From JANQIO01 sp965229625 (GTDB taxonomy: Bacteria; Pseudomonadota; Gammaproteobacteria; Pseudomonadales; Halieaceae), in NCBI GenBank assembly GCA_965229625.1, contig CBDDJJ010000002.1, forward strand, positions 806,001-870,000: DNA of 64,000 nt, in the 5' to 3' direction. Positions 52,296 to 62,150 of this stretch are shown in pieces; within the stretch, counting starts at the first letter, position 1, and every line of letters starts with the position of its first letter. A program made the translations under genes and the position numbers. Below the pieces are notes generated by a model that was given only the letters and a program-made list of their open reading frames with translations, had not been told where the DNA came from and made no database searches.

Positions 52296-54113
52296 TTGCC
52301 CACCCTGATCCGTACCCTGTTGGCCACCAGCCTGCTGCTTCTTGTTGCCTGCAGCGCCGAGCGCGATGCGACAGAAGCCACTCCGGATGCACCGGCCGGC
52401 CCCAGCGCCTTCCGCCAGTTCCTCGACGCCAACTACGCCATCGACATGGCCCAGAAGCCGCGCACCGCTTCCCGCCGAGGCCTGCGCGACAACAACCGCG
52501 AGTGGGACCCCTACTCGGAAGCGTTTTACGACACCCAGCGCCAGCAGTGGGAGGAACGCCTGGCGACCCTGTCCCGCTTCGATCCTGCAAGCCTGGACGA
52601 CGGCGAGGCCATCTCCCTGCAGCTTTATGAGCAGGAGCTGAAACGCAACATCGCCAGCGACGAATTCCGCCACCAGAAATACGTGATTCATCACTACCGC
52701 GGCGTGCACACCCGCGTGCCGACCTTCCTGGCCAATATGCACCCGGTCAACAGCGTGCAGGACATGGAAGACTACATCGCCCGGCTCAATGCCGTGGAGA
52801 CACTGTTCTCCCAGGTGATCGAGCAACTCGCGATTCGCACCGACAAGGGCGTCTTCCTGCCGCGCTGGTCCTATGCGAAGTTGACGGACACCATTGCCAA
52901 CACGCTCACTGGCGCGCCATTTGATGACTCGGGTAGTTCCAGCTTCTGGAGCGACATCCAGCGCAAGCTGGACGGCCTGGAGATTGAACCCGAGGAACGC
53001 CAGCGGCTGCAGGAGGCGGCGCGCATTGCCCTGCTTGAGGTGGTCAGGCCGGCCTACCAGCGGCTCAGCGCGGCGGTCAGCGCGCAGGCAGAACTCGCGC
53101 CTGAAGGTGACGGCGTGTGGAAGCACCCGGACGGGGAGGCCTACTACGCGGAGCGCCTTGCCTACTTCACGACCACCGACCTCAGCGCCGAGCAGGTCCA
53201 TAGTATTGGCCTGGAAAACGTGGCGCGCATCCACGCCGAGATGCGCGAAATCATGGAGAAGGTGGGATTCGAGGGCGAGCTCCCGGAATTCATGACCTTC
53301 ATGCGCGAGAGCCCCGACTTCTACTACCCCAATAGCGACGAGGGCCGGGCCCGCTACATGATCGAGGCTACCGAGATGATCGACACCATGCGCGAGCGGC
53401 TGCCGGAATACTTCGGACTGCTGCCCAAGGCCGACGTGGTGGTCAAGCGCGTGGAGCCCTTCCGGGAACGGGCCGCCGGCAAGGCGTTCTACCAATCACC
53501 TCCGGAAGACGGCTCCCGGCCGGGCATCTACTACGCAAACCTCTATGACATGAAGTCCATGCCCACCTACCAGATGGAGGCGCTGGCCTATCACGAAGGC
53601 ATTCCGGGCCACCATATGCAGCGCGCGATCTCCATCGAGAAGCAGGACATTCCCGCCTTCCAGAAATACGCCAGCTTTACTGCCTACACCGAGGGCTGGG
53701 GCCTGTACACCGAGGAATTGCCCAAGGAGATGGGCTTCTACAGCGACCCCTACTCCGACTTCGGTCGCCTGGCCATGGAGCTGTGGCGCGCCGCCAGGCT
53801 GGTGGTCGACACCGGTTTGCACCACAAGCGCTGGAGCCGCGAAGAAGCGGTGGAATACCTGGTAGCCAATACACCCAACGCGCGTTACGACGCCGAGAAA
53901 GCCATCGAGCGTTATTCGGTGATGCCCGGACAGGCCACCGCCTACATGATCGGCAAGCTGAAGATTATGGAATTGCGTGAGAACGCGCGAGCCGCGCTCG
54001 GCGAACGGTTCGATATTCGCGGCTTCCACGACGAGGTCTTGAAGGATGGGCCAGTGCCGCTATACGTACTGGAAGAGAAAATTGATCGCTGGGTGGCAAG
54101 CCAGCAAGGCTAG
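52296..54113 (+). CDS. DUF885 family metallopeptidase-like lipoprotein
   Basis: A 605-residue protein with a TTG start and GGGAG upstream. The lipoprotein signal ends in LLLLVAC. The family is identified by long helical segments and the zinc-site region ALAYHEGIPGHHMQRAI, which contains HE-x5-H, and GLYTEELPKEMGFYSDPYSDFGRLAMELWRAARLVVDTGLH in separate blocks. DUF885 proteins are predicted zinc peptidases of the periplasm with few characterised members. The gene precedes ald by 36 bp and could share a transcript, giving release of amino acids from peptides. Confidence 0.9.
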   Translation: MPTLIRTLLATSLLLLVACSAERDATEATPDAPAGPSAFRQFLDANYAIDMAQKPRTASRRGLRDNNREWDPYSEAFYDTQRQQWEERLATLSRFDPASLDDGEAISLQLYEQELKRNIASDEFRHQKYVIHHYRGVHTRVPTFLANMHPVNSVQDMEDYIARLNAVETLFSQVIEQLAIRTDKGVFLPRWSYAKLTDTIANTLTGAPFDDSGSSSFWSDIQRKLDGLEIEPEERQRLQEAARIALLEVVRPAYQRLSAAVSAQAELAPEGDGVWKHPDGEAYYAERLAYFTTTDLSAEQVHSIGLENVARIHAEMREIMEKVGFEGELPEFMTFMRESPDFYYPNSDEGRARYMIEATEMIDTMRERLPEYFGLLPKADVVVKRVEPFRERAAGKAFYQSPPEDGSRPGIYYANLYDMKSMPTYQMEALAYHEGIPGHHMQRAISIEKQDIPAFQKYASFTAYTEGWGLYTEELPKEMGFYSDPYSDFGRLAMELWRAARLVVDTGLHHKRWSREEAVEYLVANTPNARYDAEKAIERYSVMPGQATAYMIGKLKIMELRENARAALGERFDIRGFHDEVLKDGPVPLYVLEEKIDRWVASQQG

Positions 54114-54149
54114 GCCACTTCTGCCACGCCAGAACAGGGAGATAAACGC

Positions 54150-55268
54150 ATGAAGATTGGTGTTCCAAAAGAAATAAAAACGCTGGAATTCCGCGTGGGT
54201 ATGACCCCGGCCGGGGTGCGCGAACTGGTGCACGACGGCCACGAGGTCATGGTTGAGACCAATGCCGGTGCCGGCATCGGTATGAGCGATAGCGACTACA
54301 CTGCCGCCGGCGCGCGGGTGGTCGCCACCCCGGAAGAGATCTTTGCCGAGGCCGAGATGATCATCAAGGTCAAGGAGCCTCAGCTCAACGAATGCGCCAT
54401 GCTGCGAGAGGGCCAGGTGCTGTTCACCTACCTGCACCTCGCGGCGGACCCGGAGCAGGCCAAGGCGTTGCTGGAATCCGGCTGTACCGCTATCGCCTAC
54501 GAAACCGTCACCAGCGACGGCCAGGGCCTGCCGCTGCTGACGCCGATGTCGGAAGTGGCCGGACGCCTGTCCATCCAGTGCGGCGCCTATGCACTGCAGA
54601 AAGCCAACGGCGGTCGCGGCGTGTTGCTGGGCGGCGTGCCGGGCGTCGAACCCGGCCGTGTGGTAGTGGTCGGCGGCGGTGTCGCCGGCCTGTCCGCGGC
54701 GGATATGGCCGTCGGTCTCGGCGCCCAGGTCACTATCCTGGACCGCTCTATTCCACGCCTGCGCTACATTGACGACATCTTCGGTGGCCGGGTACACAGT
54801 ATCTATTCCACCAAGGACGAAGTGGACCGCCTCATTCCGCAGGCAGACCTGGTCGTGGGCTCAGTGCTGATTCCCGGGGCTTCAGCGCCCAAGCTGGTGT
54901 CCGAGCAGAACATCAAGGACATGAAACCCGGCGCGGTGGTGGTGGACATTTCCATCGACCAGGGGGGCTGCTTTGCGACCAGCCGACCGACTACCCATGC
55001 GGATCCTACCTACGTGATGCACGACGTGGTGCACTATTGCGTTACCAATATGCCGGGCGCGGTGCCACGCACCAGCACCCTGGCGCTGACCAACGCCACC
55101 CTGCCCTTCACCCTGCAGCTGGCCAACAAGGGCTGGCGCCAGGCCCTGCGCGACGACCGCCACCTGGCCAATGGGCTTAACATCCACGCCGGCCAGGTGA
55201 CCTACCGCGCCGTGGCGGACGATCTCGGCTACACGCATATCGCGGCAGAGCAGGCCATCGAAAGCTGA
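54150..55268 (+). CDS. ald: Alanine dehydrogenase
   Basis: A 372-residue NAD-dependent enzyme of normal length. It shows MKIGVPKEIKTLEFRVGMTP, the catalytic Lys in IIKVKEPQ, the catalytic His in YLHLAADPEQ, the nucleotide-binding loop VVVVGGGVAGLSAADMA, and the C-terminal GCFATSRPTTHADPTYV. It interconverts L-alanine and pyruvate plus ammonia in the cytoplasm. The ribosome site is GGGAG. It lies between DUF885 and the efflux operon; a 73-bp gap follows. Confidence 0.96.
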   Translation: MKIGVPKEIKTLEFRVGMTPAGVRELVHDGHEVMVETNAGAGIGMSDSDYTAAGARVVATPEEIFAEAEMIIKVKEPQLNECAMLREGQVLFTYLHLAADPEQAKALLESGCTAIAYETVTSDGQGLPLLTPMSEVAGRLSIQCGAYALQKANGGRGVLLGGVPGVEPGRVVVVGGGVAGLSAADMAVGLGAQVTILDRSIPRLRYIDDIFGGRVHSIYSTKDEVDRLIPQADLVVGSVLIPGASAPKLVSEQNIKDMKPGAVVVDISIDQGGCFATSRPTTHADPTYVMHDVVHYCVTNMPGAVPRTSTLALTNATLPFTLQLANKGWRQALRDDRHLANGLNIHAGQVTYRAVADDLGYTHIAAEQAIES

Positions 55269-55341
55269 GCGACTCCGGGTTATCTGTTTCGCGCAAGGGG
55301 TGCTAACCTAAGGGAAAAACAAAACTCCCGAGGGTATTACC

Positions 55342-56466
55342 ATGCGTGCAACAAGCATCCTCCTGGCGGTTTCGCTGGGCACCTCCCTATTGGCCGGCTG
55401 TGGCGGCGAGGTGGAAGTGCCGCCGCCGCAGAGCCGCCCTGTCAAGGTCTTCACCGTTGAAGGCCCGGGCAGCGAGGCGCTGCGCAGCTTCCCCGGCAAT
55501 GTACAGGCTTCCCAGCGAGCGGATTTATCCTTCCGGGTACCGGGCACGCTGCAGGAGATCCTGGTGCGCGAGGGTGAGAACGTGGTCCAGGACCAGTTGC
55601 TGGCACGGCTTGATCCCACCGATTTCAAGATCGCCCTGGAAGACCGCCAGGCGACTTTTGACAATGCGGAGCGCAACTTCGAGCGTGCCAAGGAACTGAT
55701 CAAGGACGGCAATATTTCCAAGCTGGACTACGACCGCATGGAGGCGGAGTTCCGCACCACGCGTGCGGCTCTGACCCAGGCCCGCCAGGACCTGGAGTAC
55801 ACCGAACTCCGCGCTCCCTTTGAGGGCACCATCGGCCGTCGTGAGGTGGAAAACTTCGAGGATGTGATATCCAAACAAACCATCTTCCGCTTCCAGAACC
55901 TGGACCAGATCGACATCCTTATCGACCTGTCGGAGTCACTGGTGCGCAGCATCTCGCCAGACCCCGCGGATACCCAACCCGGCACCGCAGCCAACCGACG
56001 GGTGGACGCCATCGCCTCTTTCGAAGGGCGGGGCAATCTCGCTTTCCCACTGTCGATCAAGGAGGTGGCCACCAAGGCCGACCCGCAGACCCAGACCTTC
56101 CGTGTCACCATGACCATGCCGCAACCGGCAGAGTTCCTGGTGCTGCCGGGCATGACCGCCAACGTGCAGGTGGACTTCTCGAAAATCATGGAGGCAGACG
56201 CGGCGAAGTGGGTACCGATTACCGCGGTGCAGGCTGACGGTGCCCTGGATGCACGGGTCTGGAAGATCGACCCCGACACCATGACGGTCAACAGCCACCC
56301 GGTAAAAATTGGCCGCATGAGCGGACGGCGTATTGAAGTGACCGACGGGCTGTATGGCGGCGAGGAAATTGTCAGCGTGGGCGCACCTTACCTGTCGGAA
56401 GGAATGCGCGTAACCCGCATGGCAACGCGCGAACAGGCGGCGCCCCGTGAGGACGAAGCCTCATGA
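55342..56466 (+). CDS. RND efflux membrane fusion lipoprotein
   Basis: A 374-residue periplasmic adaptor with lipoprotein signal (SLGTSLLAGC). The barrel-sandwich hybrid parts are GNVQASQRADLSFRVPGTLQEILVREGENV and RAPFEGTIGRREVENFE in two blocks, separated by the helical hairpin ALEDRQATFDNAERNFERAK. The end has ALDARVWKIDPDTM and VTDGLYGGEEIVSVGAPYL. It links the RND pump to an outer-membrane channel; no TolC-like gene is in the window. It overlaps the pump gene by 4 bp (ATGA). Confidence 0.94.
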   Translation: MRATSILLAVSLGTSLLAGCGGEVEVPPPQSRPVKVFTVEGPGSEALRSFPGNVQASQRADLSFRVPGTLQEILVREGENVVQDQLLARLDPTDFKIALEDRQATFDNAERNFERAKELIKDGNISKLDYDRMEAEFRTTRAALTQARQDLEYTELRAPFEGTIGRREVENFEDVISKQTIFRFQNLDQIDILIDLSESLVRSISPDPADTQPGTAANRRVDAIASFEGRGNLAFPLSIKEVATKADPQTQTFRVTMTMPQPAEFLVLPGMTANVQVDFSKIMEADAAKWVPITAVQADGALDARVWKIDPDTMTVNSHPVKIGRMSGRRIEVTDGLYGGEEIVSVGAPYLSEGMRVTRMATREQAAPREDEAS

Positions 56467-59400
56467 ATATTGGCGAGTATTCGGTCAAGAACCCGGTCAA
56501 CGCCTGGCTACTGGTCGTCATCCTGGTGGGTGGCGGACTGCTGGCCTTCGACGAGATGGGCAAACTGGAAGACCCGCCGTTTACCATCAAGTCCGCCAAG
56601 ATCCTGGTCCCCTACCCCGGCGCTACCGCCCAGGAGGTGCTGGACGAGGTGACCTACGTGATGGAAGACGCCCTGCAAAGACTTCCCCAGCTCAAGCAGA
56701 TCGATATGTCCGTGGCCCGGCCCGGCCTCGCAGACATTCTTATCGATTTCAAGGATGAGTTCCGGGCCCAGGATTTCCCCAACATCTTTGACGAACTCAG
56801 GCGCCGGGTAGCCGATGCGCGGCCAGACCTGCCGCCAGGCGCGCAGGACCCCATCGTACTCGACGATTTCGGCGACGTGTACGGCGTGTACGTAACGCTG
56901 ACCGGAGACGGCTATTCCTGGCGTGATCTGTTCGATACCGCAGACGCACTGAAGAAGCAGCTGGTGCTGATTGAGGGTATCAGCAAGGTAGTCATCGACG
57001 GCGAGCAGCAGGAAGTGGTGTACGTGGATATCTCCCGCGCGCGCATGGCCGAACTGGGTATTTCCTTCAGCCAGATCACCCGCGTGCTGGAATCCCAGAA
57101 CGTGGTGGTAAATTCCGGCAACGTGCGGGTGGACGATGACTATCTTCGCATCAGCCCAACCGGGGCCTTCCAGTCGGTGCAGGAAATCGGCGAGCTGATG
57201 ATTGCCTCGCAGGACCGCACGCTCATTCGCCTCAAGGACTTTGCCACCATTACCCGGGCTTACGTGGAAGTGCCTGCAAAGCTGTATTTCGTCGACGGTA
57301 AGCCCGGCCTCAGCATGGGCGTCTCTATGGCCGCTGGCCAGAACGTGGTGGCGGTGGGCGAGCGCCTGACACGACGGGTTCTGGAACTGCGAGAGATTGT
57401 GCCGGTGGGCATGGAAATCGGCGTGACCTACGATCAGCCTACCGAGGTCAATACCTCGGTGAACGGCTTTATTGTCAGCGTCGGCCAGGCGGTGGCCATT
57501 GTGATAGCGGTGTTGTTGCTGTTTATGGGGCTGCGCACCGGCATCATCATCGGTGCGGTGCTGCTGATCACCGTGGCCGGCACCCTGTTCGTGATGAACA
57601 TTTACGGCATCGAACTGCAACGTATTTCCCTAGGCGCGCTGGTGATCGCGCTCGGCATGCTGGTCGATAATGCCATCGTGATCGCCGAGGGCATGCTGGT
57701 GCGTATGAACGCCGGCATGAGTGCCGCCAAGGCCGCCAGCGAGGCGGTGGGTAAAACCATCTGGGCGCTACTGGGCGGCACCGTGATCGGCATACTGGCC
57801 TTCTCGGCCATCGGCCTGTCGCCGGATTCCACCGGAGAGTTCGCCAGCTCGCTGTTTTACGTGATCCTCATTTCCCTGTTCCTGAGCTGGGTCACCGCGA
57901 TCAGCACCACCCCGCTGCTCTGCAACCTGTTGCTCAAGCAAGGCGATGGCAGTGATGACGATGGCGATGCGTACTCGGCAAAGCCGTTCCAGGTCTACCG
58001 CGGATTGCTGGCAAGCGCGGTCAAAGTGCGCTGGCTCACGGTGATGGTGGTGGTGGGCTTGTGGGTGGCCGCATTGATCGGCTTTGGTTACACCAAATCC
58101 GGCTTCTTCCCGGACGCCAACACGCCCCTGTTCTTCGTTGACGTTTATTCGCCGGAAGGAACTGACATACGGTCTACCCGGGACGACACCCTGCAGGTAA
58201 CCGAGTTCCTGCGCAAGCAGCCCGGCGTGGTCAGCACGTCGACCGTGGTGGGTGGGCCCCATCAGCGTTTTACCCTGGTCTACGACTCGAAGGAGCCCTC
58301 ATCGGCCTACTCGCAAATCATTGTGAAGACCGAGCGACGCGACCAGATCCCGGCCATCCAGGAAGCTGTCGAAGCCTACATGGACACAGAGATGCCCTGG
58401 CTCGATCCCATCATCAAGAACCTGCGCATCGGCCCGGGGCGCGACGCCAAAATCGAGGCGCGCTTCTCCGGCCCTGACCCGGAAGTGCTGCGCGAACTGG
58501 CGGAAAAGGCGAAAGCCATTTTCCGCGATGACTACGATACCAAGGACGTGCGCGATGACTGGCGCAGCCCGGTCAAGGTCGTCACCCCGGTATTCAATGA
58601 ACAGGTCGGGCGCCAGCTCGGTGTTACCCGTGCAGACCTGGGCGCCGCCCTGCAGTACGCCTTTGAGGGCCAGATTGTGGGCACCTACCGGGACGGCATC
58701 CACCTGCTGCCCATCAAGGTCAGGGCCCCAGCCGACGAACGCGGCGACATCGACCGGATGCGCGACATCCAGGTGTGGAGCCCGGTGCTGCAGAGGGCCG
58801 TGCCTGCCGGTCAGCTGATCTCCGAATATCGCACTACCTGGGAAAACGCCGTGGTGCGCAGCCGCGACCGCGCGCTCACCATCATCGCCTCCTGTAATCC
58901 CATCAGCCCGCTGGCGGACCCGCTGTTCTCCAGGGTGCGACCGCAGATCGAAGCCATCGAGCTGCCCAGTGGCTATATGCTGGAGTGGGGCGGCGAGTAC
59001 GAAGACTCGGTCAATGCCCAGGCAGGCCTGGCGGGCTCTCTGCCCGGCGGCTTTACCCTGATGATCCTCACCACCATTTTGCTGTTCGGCAAGCTCAAGC
59101 AGCCCACTATTATCTGGCTGACGGTCCCGCTGGCGGCGATCGGCGTCACCGCGGGCCTGCTGGCTTTCGACGGCGCCTTTGACTTCATGTCGCTGTTGGG
59201 CGCGCTGTCCCTGGTGGGTCTGCTGATCAAGAATGCCATTGTTCTGATCGACGAAATCGACCAGCAGATCGCCGAGGGCGTGCCGCGCTTTGATGCCCTG
59301 CTGGACGCTTCCGTGAGCCGTATGCGACCGGTGATCCTGGCAGCCGCCACGACCATTCTCGGCCTGATCCCGCTGCTGTCCGACGTGTTCTTCGTCAACA

Positions 59401-59564
59401 TGTCTATCACCATGATGGCCGGCCTCGGCTTTGCCACCGTGCTGACCCTGATCATCGTGCCGACACTGTATGCCATCTTCTTCGGCATCAGCGTCGACGA
59501 GGTGCGGGGCAATGAAGCGGCGGAGTCCCCGGCCCGGGAATCAGGCGAGCCCCAACCCGCCTGA
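56463..59564 (+). CDS. RND family efflux permease
   Basis: A 1033-residue pump of typical length with twelve expected helices in two halves. The first periplasmic half begins ILVPYPGATAQEVLDEVTYVMED; helices include AIVIAVLLLFMGLRTGIIIG and the helix-4 region ISLGALVIALGMLVDNAIVIAE, which carries the conserved Asp (LGMLVDNAIV). The second half has LVGLLIKNAIVLIDEID and PVILAAATTILGLIPLL. It is of the HAE-type that exports hydrophobic compounds with proton antiport. It shares an operon with the adaptor, and the terminator at 59586 closes the unit. The substrate is unknown. Confidence 0.95.
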   Translation: MNIGEYSVKNPVNAWLLVVILVGGGLLAFDEMGKLEDPPFTIKSAKILVPYPGATAQEVLDEVTYVMEDALQRLPQLKQIDMSVARPGLADILIDFKDEFRAQDFPNIFDELRRRVADARPDLPPGAQDPIVLDDFGDVYGVYVTLTGDGYSWRDLFDTADALKKQLVLIEGISKVVIDGEQQEVVYVDISRARMAELGISFSQITRVLESQNVVVNSGNVRVDDDYLRISPTGAFQSVQEIGELMIASQDRTLIRLKDFATITRAYVEVPAKLYFVDGKPGLSMGVSMAAGQNVVAVGERLTRRVLELREIVPVGMEIGVTYDQPTEVNTSVNGFIVSVGQAVAIVIAVLLLFMGLRTGIIIGAVLLITVAGTLFVMNIYGIELQRISLGALVIALGMLVDNAIVIAEGMLVRMNAGMSAAKAASEAVGKTIWALLGGTVIGILAFSAIGLSPDSTGEFASSLFYVILISLFLSWVTAISTTPLLCNLLLKQGDGSDDDGDAYSAKPFQVYRGLLASAVKVRWLTVMVVVGLWVAALIGFGYTKSGFFPDANTPLFFVDVYSPEGTDIRSTRDDTLQVTEFLRKQPGVVSTSTVVGGPHQRFTLVYDSKEPSSAYSQIIVKTERRDQIPAIQEAVEAYMDTEMPWLDPIIKNLRIGPGRDAKIEARFSGPDPEVLRELAEKAKAIFRDDYDTKDVRDDWRSPVKVVTPVFNEQVGRQLGVTRADLGAALQYAFEGQIVGTYRDGIHLLPIKVRAPADERGDIDRMRDIQVWSPVLQRAVPAGQLISEYRTTWENAVVRSRDRALTIIASCNPISPLADPLFSRVRPQIEAIELPSGYMLEWGGEYEDSVNAQAGLAGSLPGGFTLMILTTILLFGKLKQPTIIWLTVPLAAIGVTAGLLAFDGAFDFMSLLGALSLVGLLIKNAIVLIDEIDQQIAEGVPRFDALLDASVSRMRPVILAAATTILGLIPLLSDVFFVNMSITMMAGLGFATVLTLIIVPTLYAIFFGISVDEVRGNEAAESPARESGEPQPA

Positions 59565-59585
59565 GTGTAGCGGCACGCAAAAAAA

Positions 59586-59606
59586 AGCCCGGGCATTGCC
59601 CGGGCT
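59586..59606. terminator. Bidirectional Rho-independent terminator
   Basis: AGCCCGGGC and GCCCGGGCT pair around ATT, with A residues before and T residues after. It can stop both the RND operon and the convergent TonB receptor. Confidence 0.92.
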
Positions 59607-59624
59607 TTTTTCTTTTCAGGGTTC

Positions 59625-61727
59625 CTAGAACGTGAAGCGGATACCCGCCTCAATGCTCTCGCCGGGCTGCGGCGCGAAGTTGCGCAGGAAAGAGGTGCTC
59701 AGGCGTATTTCCTCGTCGGAGATGTTCTTCCACTTGACGAAGGCAAGCATCTCGGACTCGCCCATAAGCTGCATGCGGTAGTCGATACCCGCATCCCAGC
59801 GGGTGTAGCCGTCAGTCTCGGTTTCGAAGTCACCGGGGTCATCCTGGTCATCCGCATTCAGCACCCGCACATAGGCGCCCAGGGCATTACTGCGCCAGGA
59901 TAGCTCTCCACCGATACGCATGGGCGGCAAGCGGGGCACGTCTCCTGCGTCGTCGAACTCTCCGGTAATCATGTCACCGAAGATGCCGAGGGCCACTTCG
60001 CCACCGGCCAGCTCCGCAAGCCGGAAACTGGACTCCAGCTCAAGCCCATAGAACTCTGCATCATCCTGCTCGTAGGCATACACCGGCGTCTCCTCGAACT
60101 CCGTGCCGGTGTTCAGGAGGAAGATGTAGTCCTCAAAGGTGTTGTAGAACAGGGTCACCTCGGCCCATGAGCCATTGCCTTGCCAGTTCAGGGAGATGTC
60201 AGCGTTCAGCGAGACCTCGGTGTCGAGGTTCGGATCGCCGATTTCGATCACACCAGTGGCCGCGTGGGTCACCAGGTTGTCATCAGCGGCGGAGTTGTCG
60301 ACGTTGGAAAACAACTCCTCCGTGGACGGCGCACGCTCGGCGCGAGACAGGGCAATGCCCAGGCTCCAGGACGGGTTAAAGGTGTAGATCGCCGCACCCG
60401 ACAGGCTGAAGCTGTCGAAGTCCTGCTCGTCGCTGGTCAGTGCTTCAGGGTCACGCTCGACATAGTCGTAGCGGCCGCCCACTTCAAAGGTCCAGTCGCC
60501 GGCATGGAAGTCCTGGATGTAGAAAAGGCCCCACTCGGTGGAGTCGGTCTCGGGCACATAGGCTTCGTCACCGATAGCTTCAAACTCATCCATGCGCCAC
60601 TGCACACCCAGTACGCCGTGGTTCTCAGCCTGGCGCACCAGTTCCAGGCGGCCCTCCCAGGTCTCTCGCTCGAAGCGGGTGCCAACCTCTGAACCTTCGA
60701 GTTCAACATGCTCGTAGTCGGTGTAGGTCAGGAAAGCACGCGCCACGTCGACCAGGCCGGGGGCAAGGTCATGCAGGTGTAACTGCGTATCGTAGCGTTC
60801 CTGCTCGAGGTCAATACGAATAGTTTCTTCCTCTTCCTCCTCGTGCTCCTCCTCTTCGCCCTCGTGCTCTTCCTCGTGGCCATGCGCGCCTGGAGGAATG
60901 CCGTAGTTGGTCTCGTAGCTGTTATAGGCGATACCGAAAAAGCCCTTTTCGCCAAACTGGTAGCTGGCACCGATGGTGAACACATCGGCATCCCCATCCG
61001 TATTCTCAATTGAGCCGTCGGAGTTCTCGAGCTCTTCTTCTTCGTGTTCTTCTTCGTGCTCTTCGCCGAGCAGTTCTTCCTGGCGTTCCACCGCAGCCTC
61101 ATCGATGGCCATGCCGGGAATCTCGAGGTCATCAAAATCACGGGTGGAGCCGCTCAGGTGCACACCAAAGCTGCCGTTACCCGCTTCCAGCTTCGCCGTG
61201 CCGGTATCCATGCCCGGCGCATCGTCATAGCGATACTCGATGGCACCCTGCACACCTTCGATCGGGGCGCGGGGAATGCGGTTATCAACCACGTTGATCA
61301 CCCCCCCAATGGCGCCACCGCCATACAGCAGCGTTGACGGACCGCGCAGCACTTCCACGGATTCCGCCAGCATCGGCTCGATGCTCACCGCGTGATCGGG
61401 GCTGAGGCTGGATACATCTGCCGCGGCAATGCCGTTGTTGAGGTTGATCGTGCGCGGCCCGCCCTGGCCGCGAATCACCGGGCGGCCGACGCCCGGGCCG
61501 AAGGAAGCGTTGGAGATACCCGGTTTGTCGCCCAGGGTCTCACCGAGGTTGGCGGATACCAGGCGCTGCAGTTCCGCACCGGTCAACACTGTCACCGGCA
61601 ATGCGGTCTCGGCGGCTTTCTTGTGAATGGGTACGGATACGAGCACATGCTCCATGCGCTCATTGGGGTCTTGTGCCATGGCCTGGCTGGCGGCGCCCAC
61701 CAGGACCGCGATCAGGGTGCGTTTCAT
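59625..61727 (-). CDS. TonB-dependent receptor with His/Glu-rich loops, probable zinc or copper transporter
   Basis: A 700-residue receptor. The signal ends at ASQAMAQDP; plug motifs are RPVIRGQGGPRTI and VEVLRGPSTLLYGGGAIGGVIN. Two barrel loops are extremely rich in His and Glu (residues 228-243, EEHEEEHEEEE-like, and around residue 290, HEEEHEGEEEEHEE-like). This resembles ZnuD-type receptors, whose His-rich loops trap zinc. Barrel end is IEAGIRFTF. A small His-rich exported protein is encoded 32 bp upstream. No Zur site was confirmed. Unlike the other three receptors, it has no TonB box of the EEVVVTA type. Confidence 0.92.
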   Translation of the reverse strand: MKRTLIAVLVGAASQAMAQDPNERMEHVLVSVPIHKKAAETALPVTVLTGAELQRLVSANLGETLGDKPGISNASFGPGVGRPVIRGQGGPRTINLNNGIAAADVSSLSPDHAVSIEPMLAESVEVLRGPSTLLYGGGAIGGVINVVDNRIPRAPIEGVQGAIEYRYDDAPGMDTGTAKLEAGNGSFGVHLSGSTRDFDDLEIPGMAIDEAAVERQEELLGEEHEEEHEEEELENSDGSIENTDGDADVFTIGASYQFGEKGFFGIAYNSYETNYGIPPGAHGHEEEHEGEEEEHEEEEEETIRIDLEQERYDTQLHLHDLAPGLVDVARAFLTYTDYEHVELEGSEVGTRFERETWEGRLELVRQAENHGVLGVQWRMDEFEAIGDEAYVPETDSTEWGLFYIQDFHAGDWTFEVGGRYDYVERDPEALTSDEQDFDSFSLSGAAIYTFNPSWSLGIALSRAERAPSTEELFSNVDNSAADDNLVTHAATGVIEIGDPNLDTEVSLNADISLNWQGNGSWAEVTLFYNTFEDYIFLLNTGTEFEETPVYAYEQDDAEFYGLELESSFRLAELAGGEVALGIFGDMITGEFDDAGDVPRLPPMRIGGELSWRSNALGAYVRVLNADDQDDPGDFETETDGYTRWDAGIDYRMQLMGESEMLAFVKWKNISDEEIRLSTSFLRNFAPQPGESIEAGIRFTF

Positions 61728-61759
61728 GTTTGTCTCCTGTTAATTTAAGAATTGCGGGT

Positions 61760-62047
61760 TCAACAGGAGAGAGCTGGGGGCCCTCGGGCAGCGAGGTCGA
61801 AGTGAGTGGTGAAAGCGAACTGCGCGTTGACCGGAATACTGACAGCTGCCTCGGTCCAGGCGACTGGATCTGCGCTGTGTACCGCGTGCGCTGCATAGCT
61901 CGTATCGACCTGGTGCTGCAGGCAGTCATGGGCGGCGCTGTTATCTGCGTGAAAGTGCGAGACCTCAAGGGTTTGCACGCACAGCAACATCGCCAGCAGC
62001 AGTGCCGCTGGCAGAGCAATACCTCGCTGTTTCAAGGCTTTTTTCAT
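61760..62047 (-). CDS. Small His-rich exported protein, partner of the metal receptor
   Basis: A 95-residue protein. The N-terminus is a signal-like segment (GIALPAALLLAMLLCVQTLEV). Then follow HFHADNSAAHDCLQHQ and AAHAVHSADPVAW, giving seven His and one Cys within about 30 residues, as in DUF2946-like small metal proteins. It probably binds zinc or copper in the periplasm. It precedes the His/Glu-rich TonB receptor by 32 bp on the same strand, so they are most likely one operon. The ribosome site is weak. Confidence 0.75.
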   Translation of the reverse strand: MKKALKQRGIALPAALLLAMLLCVQTLEVSHFHADNSAAHDCLQHQVDTSYAAHAVHSADPVAWTEAAVSIPVNAQFAFTTHFDLAARGPPALSC

Positions 62048-62150
62048 CGATGCGCAACCCTACGCCATTAGCATGGCAGGTTCCAGCATTTACAGGGGCC
62101 TAAACGCGACATAACCTGATACAAGTCATAAGAATATAGAGGATAAAGCT

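Noticed and set aside
52275..53495. A 406-codon frame on the minus strand
   Set aside because: Antisense to the DUF885 gene, no motif and no ribosome site.
56508..57620. A 370-codon frame on the minus strand
   Set aside because: Antisense to the RND pump; His/Gln-rich shadow.
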